Assembly: GCA_963205525.1 (NCBI GenBank) | Contig: CAUJJP010000012.1 | Span: 1 to 64,000, forward strand | DNA from: Pseudomonadota bacterium | Lineage (GTDB): Bacteria; Pseudomonadota; Gammaproteobacteria; Burkholderiales; Burkholderiaceae | Length of the DNA: 64,000 nt | Reading direction: 5' to 3' | In this document: positions 48,082-56,392 of the stretch, one piece after another | Layout of the letters: each line of letters begins with the position of its first letter | Numbering within the stretch: the stretch's first letter is position 1 | Notes under the pieces: model-generated | What the model was told of the DNA's origin: nothing | Seen by the model: the letters and a program-made list of their open reading frames with translations, nothing else | The model's database searches: none | Program-made: the position numbers and the translations under genes

Positions 48082-48240
48082 TCACTTGGCGACCGGCAGG
48101 GCCAGGATCTCGAGGACGCCCCACAGGTTGTAGACAACCATGGGGATCATGACGCCCAGGAACAGCAGCTTGAACGGGCTGTCGAGCAAGCGCTGCAGAA
48201 AGGGGACCGGAGCGGTCTCGTCGTCGTCGTGGTGGCTCAT
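48082..48240 (-). CDS. Small single-helix membrane protein, first gene of the NO-respiration operon
   Basis: 52 residues. An acidic/His-rich N-terminus (MSHHDDDETAPVPF) precedes one membrane helix (LLFLGVMIPMVVYNLWGVLEIL). It resembles small accessory subunits such as the CbaD type of ba3 oxidases. It lies 38 bp upstream of the CuA subunit gene and 100 bp downstream of an FNR/DNR box. The His/Asp cluster could bind metal, but this is a guess. Confidence 0.7.
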   Translation of the reverse strand: MSHHDDDETAPVPFLQRLLDSPFKLLFLGVMIPMVVYNLWGVLEILALPVAK

Positions 48241-48339
48241 CTAGGCTCTCCTCTCGGTTCGTGTCGCAAGCGGGCGCGCATGCCAACGGCATCCGACCGG
48301 CATGGTAGGACATTCTGGTGAGCGCCCATCGCATATGAC

Positions 48340-48353
48340 TTGACCCAGTTCAA
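48340..48353. promoter_or_regulatory. FNR/DNR-type box TTGACCCAGTTCAA between divergent operons
   Basis: Perfect TTGA-N6-TCAA centred at about 48346, roughly 106 bp from the small-subunit start (minus) and 115 bp from the ctaA-like start (plus). It is the only strong regulatory signal in the 221-bp divergent gap, so it probably activates the NO-respiration operon under low oxygen or NO. Confidence 0.7.
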
Positions 48354-48461
48354 GAATGCGACAGTGACGGCAGCGCTTAGCATCGGGCCGAACCGCCCTG
48401 TCACCGCCGCCGCAGCCAGCCCGGATCGCGGCAAAGCTGCCGCCCCGCAGACCCCACCCAC

Positions 48462-49337
48462 ATGGATTTCTCCACCCGTACCCGCAGGCTGCGCAGCCTG
48501 GCCTGGGCCTGCAGCTGCCTGATGTTTGCCGTCGTCGCCGCCAGCGCGTGGATACGGCTGGCGCAGCCGCATCCCGCGTGCAGTGCCTGGCCCGAGTGTC
48601 GCCAGCACGCGACAGCTGACCTGTCCCCTCCCTTGGCCGGGGTCGCTGCGGCGCGCAGCGTGCATCGGGTGGCGGCCTCGGCGCTGCTGCCCGCGGCGGC
48701 GCTGCTGGCCTGGCTGGCGTGGCCGCTGGCGCATCACCGCCGGGCGGCGATCGCGCTGCTGGCGCTGGGGCTGGGGCTGGCCGCGCTGGGTGTGGCCGGC
48801 GGCGGCTCACGCGCCAACGCCGTGCTGCTGGGCAACCAGCTCGGCGGCTGGTTGATGCTGGCGCTGGCCTGGCGGCTGACGCGCGCACCCGCCATGAGTG
48901 GGGGCGCGGCCCAGGTGAGGCATTCGGGACCGCCACGGCTGGCTTCGGTGGCAGTCGGGCTGTACCTGCTGCAGGCGGCGCTCGGCGCCTTGTCGGGCGC
49001 CGGGGTGCTGGCGTCGGCTTCGCCGCTGCACGTCTTGCTGGCGGTGCTGGCCCTGCCGCTCGCGGGCTGGCGCGCCTGGCAGCAGCGCCACGGTCCACAG
49101 GCGGGCGTCGCACGCGCCCTGCTGCTCATCGTCGCCTTGCAGGCGCTGTCCGGCGCCGCCAGCGTGGCGGCTGCGGCGGCGACGCCTCCGGTGTGGCTGC
49201 ACGCCATGCTGGGGGCCTGCGGCTTTGCCCTCCTGCTGGGCTTGCGGGCCTCGGCGGGGCTGCCGGGTGGGGCGCCGGCCGGGGCGCCTGCCGGGGCGCC
49301 TGCCGGGGCGCCGGCCGGGGCGGCCAGCCGGGATTGA
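48462..49337 (+). CDS. CtaA/Cox15-like membrane protein (diverged heme A synthase homologue)
   Basis: 291 residues, eight or so membrane helices. The first loop has the CtaA-type Cys pair (RLAQPHPACSAWPECRQH), and VHRVAAS, PLHVLLAV and WLHAMLGA match three of the four heme-ligand positions. The Glu normally before the first His-Arg is missing, and the remaining His position (GNQLGGWLML) seems to be Gln, so activity is uncertain. The C-terminus is a Gly-Ala-Pro tail coded by a 12-bp repeat. It is divergent from the NO-respiration operon that contains ctaB, which suggests heme O or A maturation for that enzyme. Confidence 0.7.
   Translation: MDFSTRTRRLRSLAWACSCLMFAVVAASAWIRLAQPHPACSAWPECRQHATADLSPPLAGVAAARSVHRVAASALLPAAALLAWLAWPLAHHRRAAIALLALGLGLAALGVAGGGSRANAVLLGNQLGGWLMLALAWRLTRAPAMSGGAAQVRHSGPPRLASVAVGLYLLQAALGALSGAGVLASASPLHVLLAVLALPLAGWRAWQQRHGPQAGVARALLLIVALQALSGAASVAAAAATPPVWLHAMLGACGFALLLGLRASAGLPGGAPAGAPAGAPAGAPAGAASRD
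49269..49323 (+). repeat. 12-bp tandem repeat (GGGGCGCCKGCC, about 4.5 units)
   Basis: Four near-identical 12-bp units plus a partial one in the 3' end of the CtaA-like gene, encoding repeated Gly-Ala-Pro-Ala. The units differ only in one base (CCGGCC/CCTGCC). The frame is kept when the copy number changes. Confidence 0.85.
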
Positions 49338-49347
49338 TAGCCATCAA
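49334..49347. promoter_or_regulatory. Consensus FNR/DNR box TTGATAGCCATCAA upstream of dnr-like gene
   Basis: TTGAT-N4-ATCAA, a full match to the extended FNR consensus. It overlaps the TGA of the CtaA-like gene and is centred 61 bp before the regulator ATG at 49402. A possible -10 (TACGAT, 49356-49361) lies only about 17 bp from the centre, so binding there would more likely repress; activation would need a start further downstream. Autoregulation of the DNR-type gene is likely either way. Confidence 0.65.
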
Positions 49348-49401
49348 AGTGGCGCTACGATCAGAGTCTGACACTCGCCAGCATCCGCCGCCAGCCCAGC
49401 C

Positions 49402-50097
49402 ATGCTCGACACCCGCACGTTCGACGTCCCGCGCTTCCTGGGGCGGCTGCCGTTGTTCGCGGATCTGGGCCCGGAGGAGCTCGAGCGCCTGGCCGCCGGC
49501 TGCCAGATGCGGCGCTTCGAGCGCGGCGAGATGGTGCTGCACATGGGTGACAGCTGCGACGCCTTCCATGTCGTCGTCACCGGACAGGTCAAGCTGTTCG
49601 GCCTGTCACCCGCCGGGCAGGAGAAGGTGATCGAGATCATCCCGCCGGGCGGCAGCTTCGCCGAGGCGCTGATGTTTCTCGGCCGCCCGAGCGTGGTCAA
49701 CGCGCAGGCCTTGTCCGATTCGTTGCTGCTGTCGGTGCAGCGCCACGTGGTCATAGACGGCATCCGGCGCGACGATCGTTTCGCGCTGCGCCTGCTCGCC
49801 GGCCTGTCGCGCCGCCTGCACGGCCTGGTGCGCGACGTGCAGGCCTATTCGCTGCAAAGCGGGGTCCAGCGCGTGATCGGCTACCTGCTGCGCGACCAGG
49901 AACCCGACGAGGGTGGCGCCGGCACCGTGACCGTCTCGCTGCCGGTGAGCAAGGCCACGGTGGCCTCTCGCCTGTCGCTGACGCCGGAGTACTTCTCGCG
50001 CGTGCTGCGCGAGCTGGAGGCAGCCTCGCTCATCGTCGTGGACAAGCGCGACATCCGCATCCTCGACGTGCGCCGCCTGGCCGAATACCAGGCCTGA
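49402..50097 (+). CDS. CRP/FNR-family regulator, DNR-like
   Basis: 231 residues. The cyclic-nucleotide-type beta-barrel spans about 20-125 (RFERGEMVLHMGDSCDAFHVVVTGQVKLFGLSPAGQEKVIEIIPPGGSFAEALMF is in this region), a dimer helix follows, and a winged HTH lies at about 170-215 (SKATVASRLSLTPEYFSRVLRELEAASLI). The N-terminal four-Cys motif of FNR is absent, so it is DNR/NNR-like, a class that senses NO through heme and activates nir and nor genes at TTGA-N6-TCAA sites. Three such sites lie within 15 kb. Convergent with the NirF-like gene. Confidence 0.88.
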   Translation: MLDTRTFDVPRFLGRLPLFADLGPEELERLAAGCQMRRFERGEMVLHMGDSCDAFHVVVTGQVKLFGLSPAGQEKVIEIIPPGGSFAEALMFLGRPSVVNAQALSDSLLLSVQRHVVIDGIRRDDRFALRLLAGLSRRLHGLVRDVQAYSLQSGVQRVIGYLLRDQEPDEGGAGTVTVSLPVSKATVASRLSLTPEYFSRVLRELEAASLIVVDKRDIRILDVRRLAEYQA

Positions 50098-50102
50098 GCT
50101 CT

Positions 50103-50125
50103 AGCGCGCCTGCGGGCGGCGCGCT
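50103..50125. terminator. Hairpin between dnr-like and nirF-like genes
   Basis: Perfect 8-bp stem AGCGCGCC-TGCGGGC-GGCGCGCT in the 27-bp gap between two convergent stops. No T-tract; probably a weak bidirectional terminator. Confidence 0.45.
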
Positions 50126-51240
50126 CAGGCCTTCCCCGGCCAGGCCGAGATTGCCGTCGCCTGCGCCGCCAGTTCACTGGCGCACGACGCCAGCGCCCGC
50201 CCTTCCCCATCAAGCCTCCACAGCGCCGTCTCGTCGGCGACCAGCCACTGGTCGCGCGCCGCATCGGCAGCAATGGCGCGCAGGCCGTGCAGCGGCAACG
50301 CCCGCCAACGCTCGGCCTGCCACAGCCGCAGACCATCACCCACCCAGGCCAGGACGCGGCCCGGCAACCGCGCCATCGCGTGCACCGGCGCCGGCATCTC
50401 GACGCCAGCGGACACGCGCCAGCGGCCGATGTCCACCGCATGCAGCCAGCGCCCCAGCGGCAGCCACCAATGCGGCCCGGGTACGACCAGCGAGTGCATC
50501 GGATCGGCGCCCGCCAGCGGCAGCAGAAGAATCTGCCGCCGCACGTCCAGGTGCACCACATGCACCCCGGCTGCGCTGCGGCCGGCGACCCAGCTCGCCT
50601 GCGGATCGACGACGCACAGATCCGGCATCGGCGCGTCGAGCCGGATCCGGCGCACGCCCAGATGGCCGGGCGTCGGCAAGGCCTCGCCCATGCGCCAGTC
50701 GTGCACCAGCCCGTCGTAGATCGGCGGCGCCTGCGGGTCGAGCTGGATCTCCCAAATCTCGCGTTGCGCCGGCCAGGCGGCGAGAAGGCTGCGCCGGCGC
50801 GGGAGGGCACCGATCACCTGCGGCGGGGTCGGATCGGCGCTGCGATCCGGTGCCGCCCAGCGCCGCAGCAACTGCCCGCGGCGGTCCAGCAGGCTCAGGC
50901 TGCGACCATGTGCGAGCAGGACGTGGGCACCATCATGGCTGGCGGTCAGCCCATGCAGGGATCCATCCAGTTCCACCCTCAGCGTCGCGGGCCCGAGGGT
51001 GGCACCGGGCTGCGGCCAGCGCTGCACGGACCCGGCATCCATGCTCCACAGCCCGTCCGCCACCGCCAGCGCCTGCAGACCCAGACGCTGGGCGCCGCAG
51101 GGCCCAAGCCACCAGGCGTGCTGTGCGGTGTGGATCAGGACCGGCGCAAACGTCGCTGCCTCGTCGCATGGGTGTGCCGGCGCGGACGCGGTCGCCAGCG
51201 GCAGCGTCGCCAGCGCGGGCAACAGATCACGGCGCCGCAT
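50125..51240 (-). CDS. Diverged NirF-like / cytochrome D1-family beta-propeller protein
   Basis: 371 residues; start MRRRDLL at 51240 gives a twin-arginine-like signal peptide (RRRDLLPALATLPLATASAPAHP). The middle, WEIQLDPQAPPIYDGLVHDWRMGE (residues in the 180-210 region) and GVHVVHLDVRRQILLLPL, resembles the NirF/NirN segment IYDGLVHDwrmGE and VVHLDV. No CxxCH is present, so it is not a c-type cytochrome. NirF is a periplasmic protein of heme d1 biosynthesis. Outside this core the sequence is highly Trp/Ala/Arg-rich and degenerate. Position, nirS-nirM-this gene, supports a d1-related role. Identification is tentative. Confidence 0.55.
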   Translation of the reverse strand: MRRRDLLPALATLPLATASAPAHPCDEAATFAPVLIHTAQHAWWLGPCGAQRLGLQALAVADGLWSMDAGSVQRWPQPGATLGPATLRVELDGSLHGLTASHDGAHVLLAHGRSLSLLDRRGQLLRRWAAPDRSADPTPPQVIGALPRRRSLLAAWPAQREIWEIQLDPQAPPIYDGLVHDWRMGEALPTPGHLGVRRIRLDAPMPDLCVVDPQASWVAGRSAAGVHVVHLDVRRQILLLPLAGADPMHSLVVPGPHWWLPLGRWLHAVDIGRWRVSAGVEMPAPVHAMARLPGRVLAWVGDGLRLWQAERWRALPLHGLRAIAADAARDQWLVADETALWRLDGEGRALASCASELAAQATAISAWPGKA

Positions 51241-51278
51241 CGCTGAGGCCCACCATGGCGCAAGGAGCAGACGCACAA

Positions 51279-51310
51279 ATGAAAACGCCCTGCCGCGGGC
51301 GCAGCAGGGC
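51279..51310 (-). terminator. Rho-independent terminator after cytochrome c551 gene
   Basis: On the minus strand GCCCTGC-loop-GCAGGGC (stem 51287-51293 with 51304-51310) is followed by GTTTTCATTTG. This is the clearest intrinsic terminator in the region and would separate nirS-nirM from the nirF-like gene. Confidence 0.7.
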
Positions 51311-51324
51311 ATCGCACAGACTGA

Positions 51325-51348
51325 CGTCCGGCGCCGCGGCGCCGGACG
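51325..51348. other. Perfect 24-bp palindrome between nirM and nirF-like gene
   Basis: CGTCCGGCGCCG followed by its exact reverse complement. It lies 10 bp downstream of the nirM stop and just before the intrinsic terminator. It would form a very stable stem and may protect the nirSM mRNA 3' end or act as a first terminator stem. Confidence 0.8.
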
Positions 51349-51357
51349 GGTCGCCCC

Positions 51358-51678
51358 TCACTGGGTGAGGATCCACTCCACCGAGGTCTTCAGATCCGCA
51401 TCCGAGATCTTGGACGCCGGGTTGGGCGACATCGGGACCGGGCCCCAGACGCCCTTGCCGCCCTCGCGCACCTTCTTGGACAGGTTGGCCACCGCATCGG
51501 CCTGGCCCTTGTACTTGGCCGCCACGTCCTTGTAGGAAGGGCCGATCAGCTTCTTGTCCTTGACGTGGCAGGCCAGGCAGCCGGACGCCTTGAGGATGGC
51601 CTCCGGGTTGGCCAGCGCCGGGGCGCTGAGGCCCAGGCCGAGGGCCGCGACCGCGGCGAGGGTGTGGATCTTGTGCAT
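51358..51678 (-). CDS. nirM: Cytochrome c551/c8-type, electron donor to NirS
   Basis: 106 residues with a signal peptide (IHTLAAVAALGLGLSAPALA). Single heme motif GCLACHVKD at about 34-38, and axial Met in WGPVPMSPNPASKISDADLKT; length about 84 after processing is typical for c551. It is 28 bp downstream of nirS and so probably donates electrons to cytochrome cd1 in the periplasm. It could also feed the CuA subunit of the NO reductase-like enzyme. Confidence 0.9.
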   Translation of the reverse strand: MHKIHTLAAVAALGLGLSAPALANPEAILKASGCLACHVKDKKLIGPSYKDVAAKYKGQADAVANLSKKVREGGKGVWGPVPMSPNPASKISDADLKTSVEWILTQ

Positions 51679-51706
51679 GGCAGTCTCCGGGTTCGGCGCG
51701 CGTGCC

Positions 51707-53522
<1,816 letters not shown>

Positions 53523-53658
53523 TTCGCGGCCGGCTTAGGCGCGTTGACAACGGGGATTTGATGGGTCGCAAGTCGGGCAGGCATCCTAGCGCGGTTTCCC
53601 GGGGAAACCCGAAGCAGTTCAAGGCTCCCGCAGGGGCTGCCATGGGACGCTGGCGGCC

Positions 53659-55638
53659 ATGAGAAGCAATCCCGGCCGGATGGCCTTGTTTGGCGCCAGG
53701 CGCCACGGCGCCGCCCTGCTGGCCGTGCTCGGCAGCTGCCTGACTCCGGCGCTGGCGGCGGCGCAGACGCAGCAGGCAGCGCAGGGGCAGACCGTCGTCG
53801 TCACCGCCTCACGTCACCTCATGCCGGCGCTGGACGCACCGGCGGCGATGACGGTGGTGACGCAGGAGGACATCGCGCGTGCCGGCGCCGACGACCTGCT
53901 CGATGCCCTGCGCGGCGAGGCCGGGCTGTCGCTGCAGGGGCGGTCGATCGGCGGTCGGCGCGTCATCAGCCTGCGCGGCATGGACAGCAAGCACACGCTG
54001 TTCCTGGTCGACGGCCGGCGTGTGAGCGCCAGCGACGGCATCGTCGGCCACTCGGATTTCCAGTACGACTGGATCGCGGTCGACGACATCGAGCGCATCG
54101 AGGTCGTGCGCGGGCCGCTGTCGGTGCTCTACGGCGCGGAGGCCATGGGCGGCGTGGTGAACGTCATCACGCGCCGGCCGGGCGAGCGCTGGAGCGGCGG
54201 CGCGCGCGTGCAAGGCCTCTGGGCGGACGGCGGGCGCGGCGGCGACGGCCACCGTGCAGCGGCCCACGTCGGCGGCCCGCTGGGTGCCGGCTGGGCGCTG
54301 CGCGCGGGGGCGGCGACGAGCCGACGCGACGCCCTGGCCGCGGCCGACGAGCCGCGCCTGTCGGTGCTCGAAGGCCAGGACAAGAGCGACGCCTGGCTGC
54401 TGCTGGACGGCACGCCGGCGCGCGGACAGCGCGTGTCGCTGGAACACCGCGAAGGGCGCGAGGACCGCTGGGCCGATGCCCGCGAGCGCAGCGGCGCGCG
54501 CCGCTGGTACCGCAACGATCACCGCCTGGAGCGCCGGCACAGCGCCCTGGCCTGGGAAGCCGACTGGCCGGCCGCGGGCGACGCCAGCAGCCTGCTGCAG
54601 CTCTACCGCTCCGAGCTCGACGTCCTCAACACCCGCACCGCCGGCGTGGCGCCCAACCCGGCGCAGCGCCTGAGCGACCTCGTGCTGGACGGCCAGTGGC
54701 GCCAGCAGCTCGGCGCCTTGGCCCTGACCGCCGGCTTCGAGGCACGCAACGAGACGCTGCGCGACCCCGGACTGCCGGGCGGCGAGTCGATGGCGCGCCA
54801 GCGCGCCCTCTTCGTCCAGGGCGAGACCGCGCTGAGCCCGGCACTGGAGCTCACCGCCGGCCTGCGCCACGACGATCACCAGCGCTTCGGCGAGGCCTGG
54901 AGCCCGCGCGCCTACCTGCTGTGGCGGGCCGGTGGCGGCTGGACCGTCAAGGGCGGCTACAGCCACGGCTTCAAGGCGCCCAACCTCAAGCAGATCGTCC
55001 CCGGCGAGCGCCGCGAGGGCCCGAACACCGTGATCGGCAATGCCGATCTGGCGCCCGAGACCAGCGACGCCCTGGAACTCGGCGCGACCTGGGCCGGCGG
55101 CGGGCGCGAGATCGAGCTCATGCTGTTCGACCAGCGCGTGCGCGACCTCATCGAGCTGCGCCTGGTGCGCCCGGGACCGGTGCCCGGCATCGGCACCTAT
55201 GTCTACGAGAACCTGGAACGCGCGCGCCTGCGCGGGCTGGAAGCGGCCTGGGCCGAGCGCCTGGGCGGCGGCTGGCAGACCCAGCTGAGCTGGACCTGGC
55301 TGGACGCCCGCAACGGCGACGGCGAGCCCCTGCGGCAGCGCCCGCGCCACGCCCTCGGTGCGCGCCTGGACTGGGCCGGCGCTGCCTGGGAGGCCGGCCT
55401 GCGGCTGGACTACAGCAGCGGCCAGTGGCTGGCCGCCCTCGCTGCCGGCGCACCGCCGCAACGCGGACCCGACCTCGCCCAGCTGGGGCTGCGGCTGGCC
55501 TGGAAGCCGCGCGCCGACCTCGTGATCGCGCTCGCGGTGGACAACCTGACCGACTTGCAGCCGACCGAGAAGTCGCCTCTGTACCTGCACGCCGAACCGC
55601 CGCGCAGCGCCTGGCTGACCCTGCGCAGCCGCTGGTAG
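53659..55638 (+). CDS. TonB-dependent outer-membrane receptor
   Basis: 659 residues. Signal peptide (residues 1-36, ending AAAQ), TonB box region (QTVVVTASRHLMP), plug domain (about 48-155: PAAMTVVTQEDIARAGADDLLDALRG, ISLRGMDSKHTLFLVDGRRVS, IERIEVVRGPLSVLYGAEAMGGVVNVITRRP) and a 22-strand barrel ending in LTLRSRW. The plug is of the catecholate/CirA-FepA type; the substrate is unknown. It is divergent from nirS across 230 bp that contain the FNR/DNR box, so it might share regulation. Confidence 0.92.
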   Translation: MRSNPGRMALFGARRHGAALLAVLGSCLTPALAAAQTQQAAQGQTVVVTASRHLMPALDAPAAMTVVTQEDIARAGADDLLDALRGEAGLSLQGRSIGGRRVISLRGMDSKHTLFLVDGRRVSASDGIVGHSDFQYDWIAVDDIERIEVVRGPLSVLYGAEAMGGVVNVITRRPGERWSGGARVQGLWADGGRGGDGHRAAAHVGGPLGAGWALRAGAATSRRDALAAADEPRLSVLEGQDKSDAWLLLDGTPARGQRVSLEHREGREDRWADARERSGARRWYRNDHRLERRHSALAWEADWPAAGDASSLLQLYRSELDVLNTRTAGVAPNPAQRLSDLVLDGQWRQQLGALALTAGFEARNETLRDPGLPGGESMARQRALFVQGETALSPALELTAGLRHDDHQRFGEAWSPRAYLLWRAGGGWTVKGGYSHGFKAPNLKQIVPGERREGPNTVIGNADLAPETSDALELGATWAGGGREIELMLFDQRVRDLIELRLVRPGPVPGIGTYVYENLERARLRGLEAAWAERLGGGWQTQLSWTWLDARNGDGEPLRQRPRHALGARLDWAGAAWEAGLRLDYSSGQWLAALAAGAPPQRGPDLAQLGLRLAWKPRADLVIALAVDNLTDLQPTEKSPLYLHAEPPRSAWLTLRSRW

Positions 55639-55774
55639 TTCACACCGGCAGGTCTTGGCCCTGATTCTGTCCCGTCGACACCCCCCGTCTAAAGGGCAGC
55701 GGAGACTTGCAAGCCCTGTGCGACACGCCCAATATCCCTCCTGCGAGATGGAGTTCTTTGCACAGGAGGTCGAG

Positions 55775-56338
55775 ATGATCCGATCGACGATGATCGCCCT
55801 GATCCTGGTGGCGGGTACCAGCGGGGCGCAGGCTGTCCCGACACAGTGGGCCCCAGGCGACGGTGGCAATGGGCACTGGTACGAGTTCGTCAGCACGGCG
55901 GTGACGGCCACCGAAGCCTTCGACCTGGCGGCCGCCAACCACTGGATGGGGCAGCAGGGCCACCTGGCCACCGTGACCTCGGCCGGCGAGAACAGCTTCG
56001 TCGCCACCCTGTCAGGTGGTCAGTTGGCCTGGCTGGGCGGCTCGGACGACGGCGCGGCGGTCAACGACTGGACCTGGCGTGCCGGGCCCGAGGCCGGGCA
56101 GGCCTTCAGCTACACGAACTGGAACTCGGGCGAGCCGAACAACTGCTGCGGCGGCGAAAACTACGTCCACATCAACTGGGGTGGCCTCGGTCTGTGGAAC
56201 GACCACGGCGGACCGAGCAGCGTCGGCTTTATGAACGGCTACCTCGTGGAATACAGCGCACCGGTCCCTGAGCCGACCACGGCCCTGCTGTGGCTGGCGG
56301 GCCTGGGCGCGCTGGCTGCCGCCCGCCGCCGCCGCTGA
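55775..56338 (+). CDS. PEP-CTERM secreted C-type-lectin-domain protein
   Basis: 187 residues. The start at 55775 follows AGGAGGTCGAG; an ATG at 55748 is less likely. Signal peptide (MIRSTMIALILVAGTSGAQA), then a C-type lectin-like domain (WYEFVSTAVTATEAFDLAA, GHLATVTSAGENSFVATL, AWLGGSDDGAAVNDWTWRAG, NWNSGEPNNCCGGENYVHI). The C-terminus is a classic PEP-CTERM sorting signal: VPEPTTALLWLAGLGALAAARRRR has PEP, a membrane helix and an Arg cluster. It is exported and processed by an exosortase, which is not encoded here. Likely an exopolysaccharide-associated surface protein. Confidence 0.9.
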   Translation: MIRSTMIALILVAGTSGAQAVPTQWAPGDGGNGHWYEFVSTAVTATEAFDLAAANHWMGQQGHLATVTSAGENSFVATLSGGQLAWLGGSDDGAAVNDWTWRAGPEAGQAFSYTNWNSGEPNNCCGGENYVHINWGGLGLWNDHGGPSSVGFMNGYLVEYSAPVPEPTTALLWLAGLGALAAARRRR

Positions 56339-56369
56339 GCGCAAGCAGCGGCGCTCTGGGCCGGGCCCG

Positions 56370-56387
56370 CGGCGCGGAGCCGCGCCG
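56370..56387. terminator. Hairpin between lectin gene and purL
   Basis: CGGCGCG-GAGC-CGCGCCG, a 7-bp stem in the 54-bp gap between convergent stops. No T-tract; possible weak terminator. Confidence 0.35.
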
Positions 56388-56392
56388 ATGCG

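Noticed and set aside
53544..53572. Sigma-70 promoter (TTGACA at 53544) for the TonB-dependent receptor
   Set aside because: The -35 is perfect but no acceptable -10 lies 16-18 bp downstream (CGCAAG).
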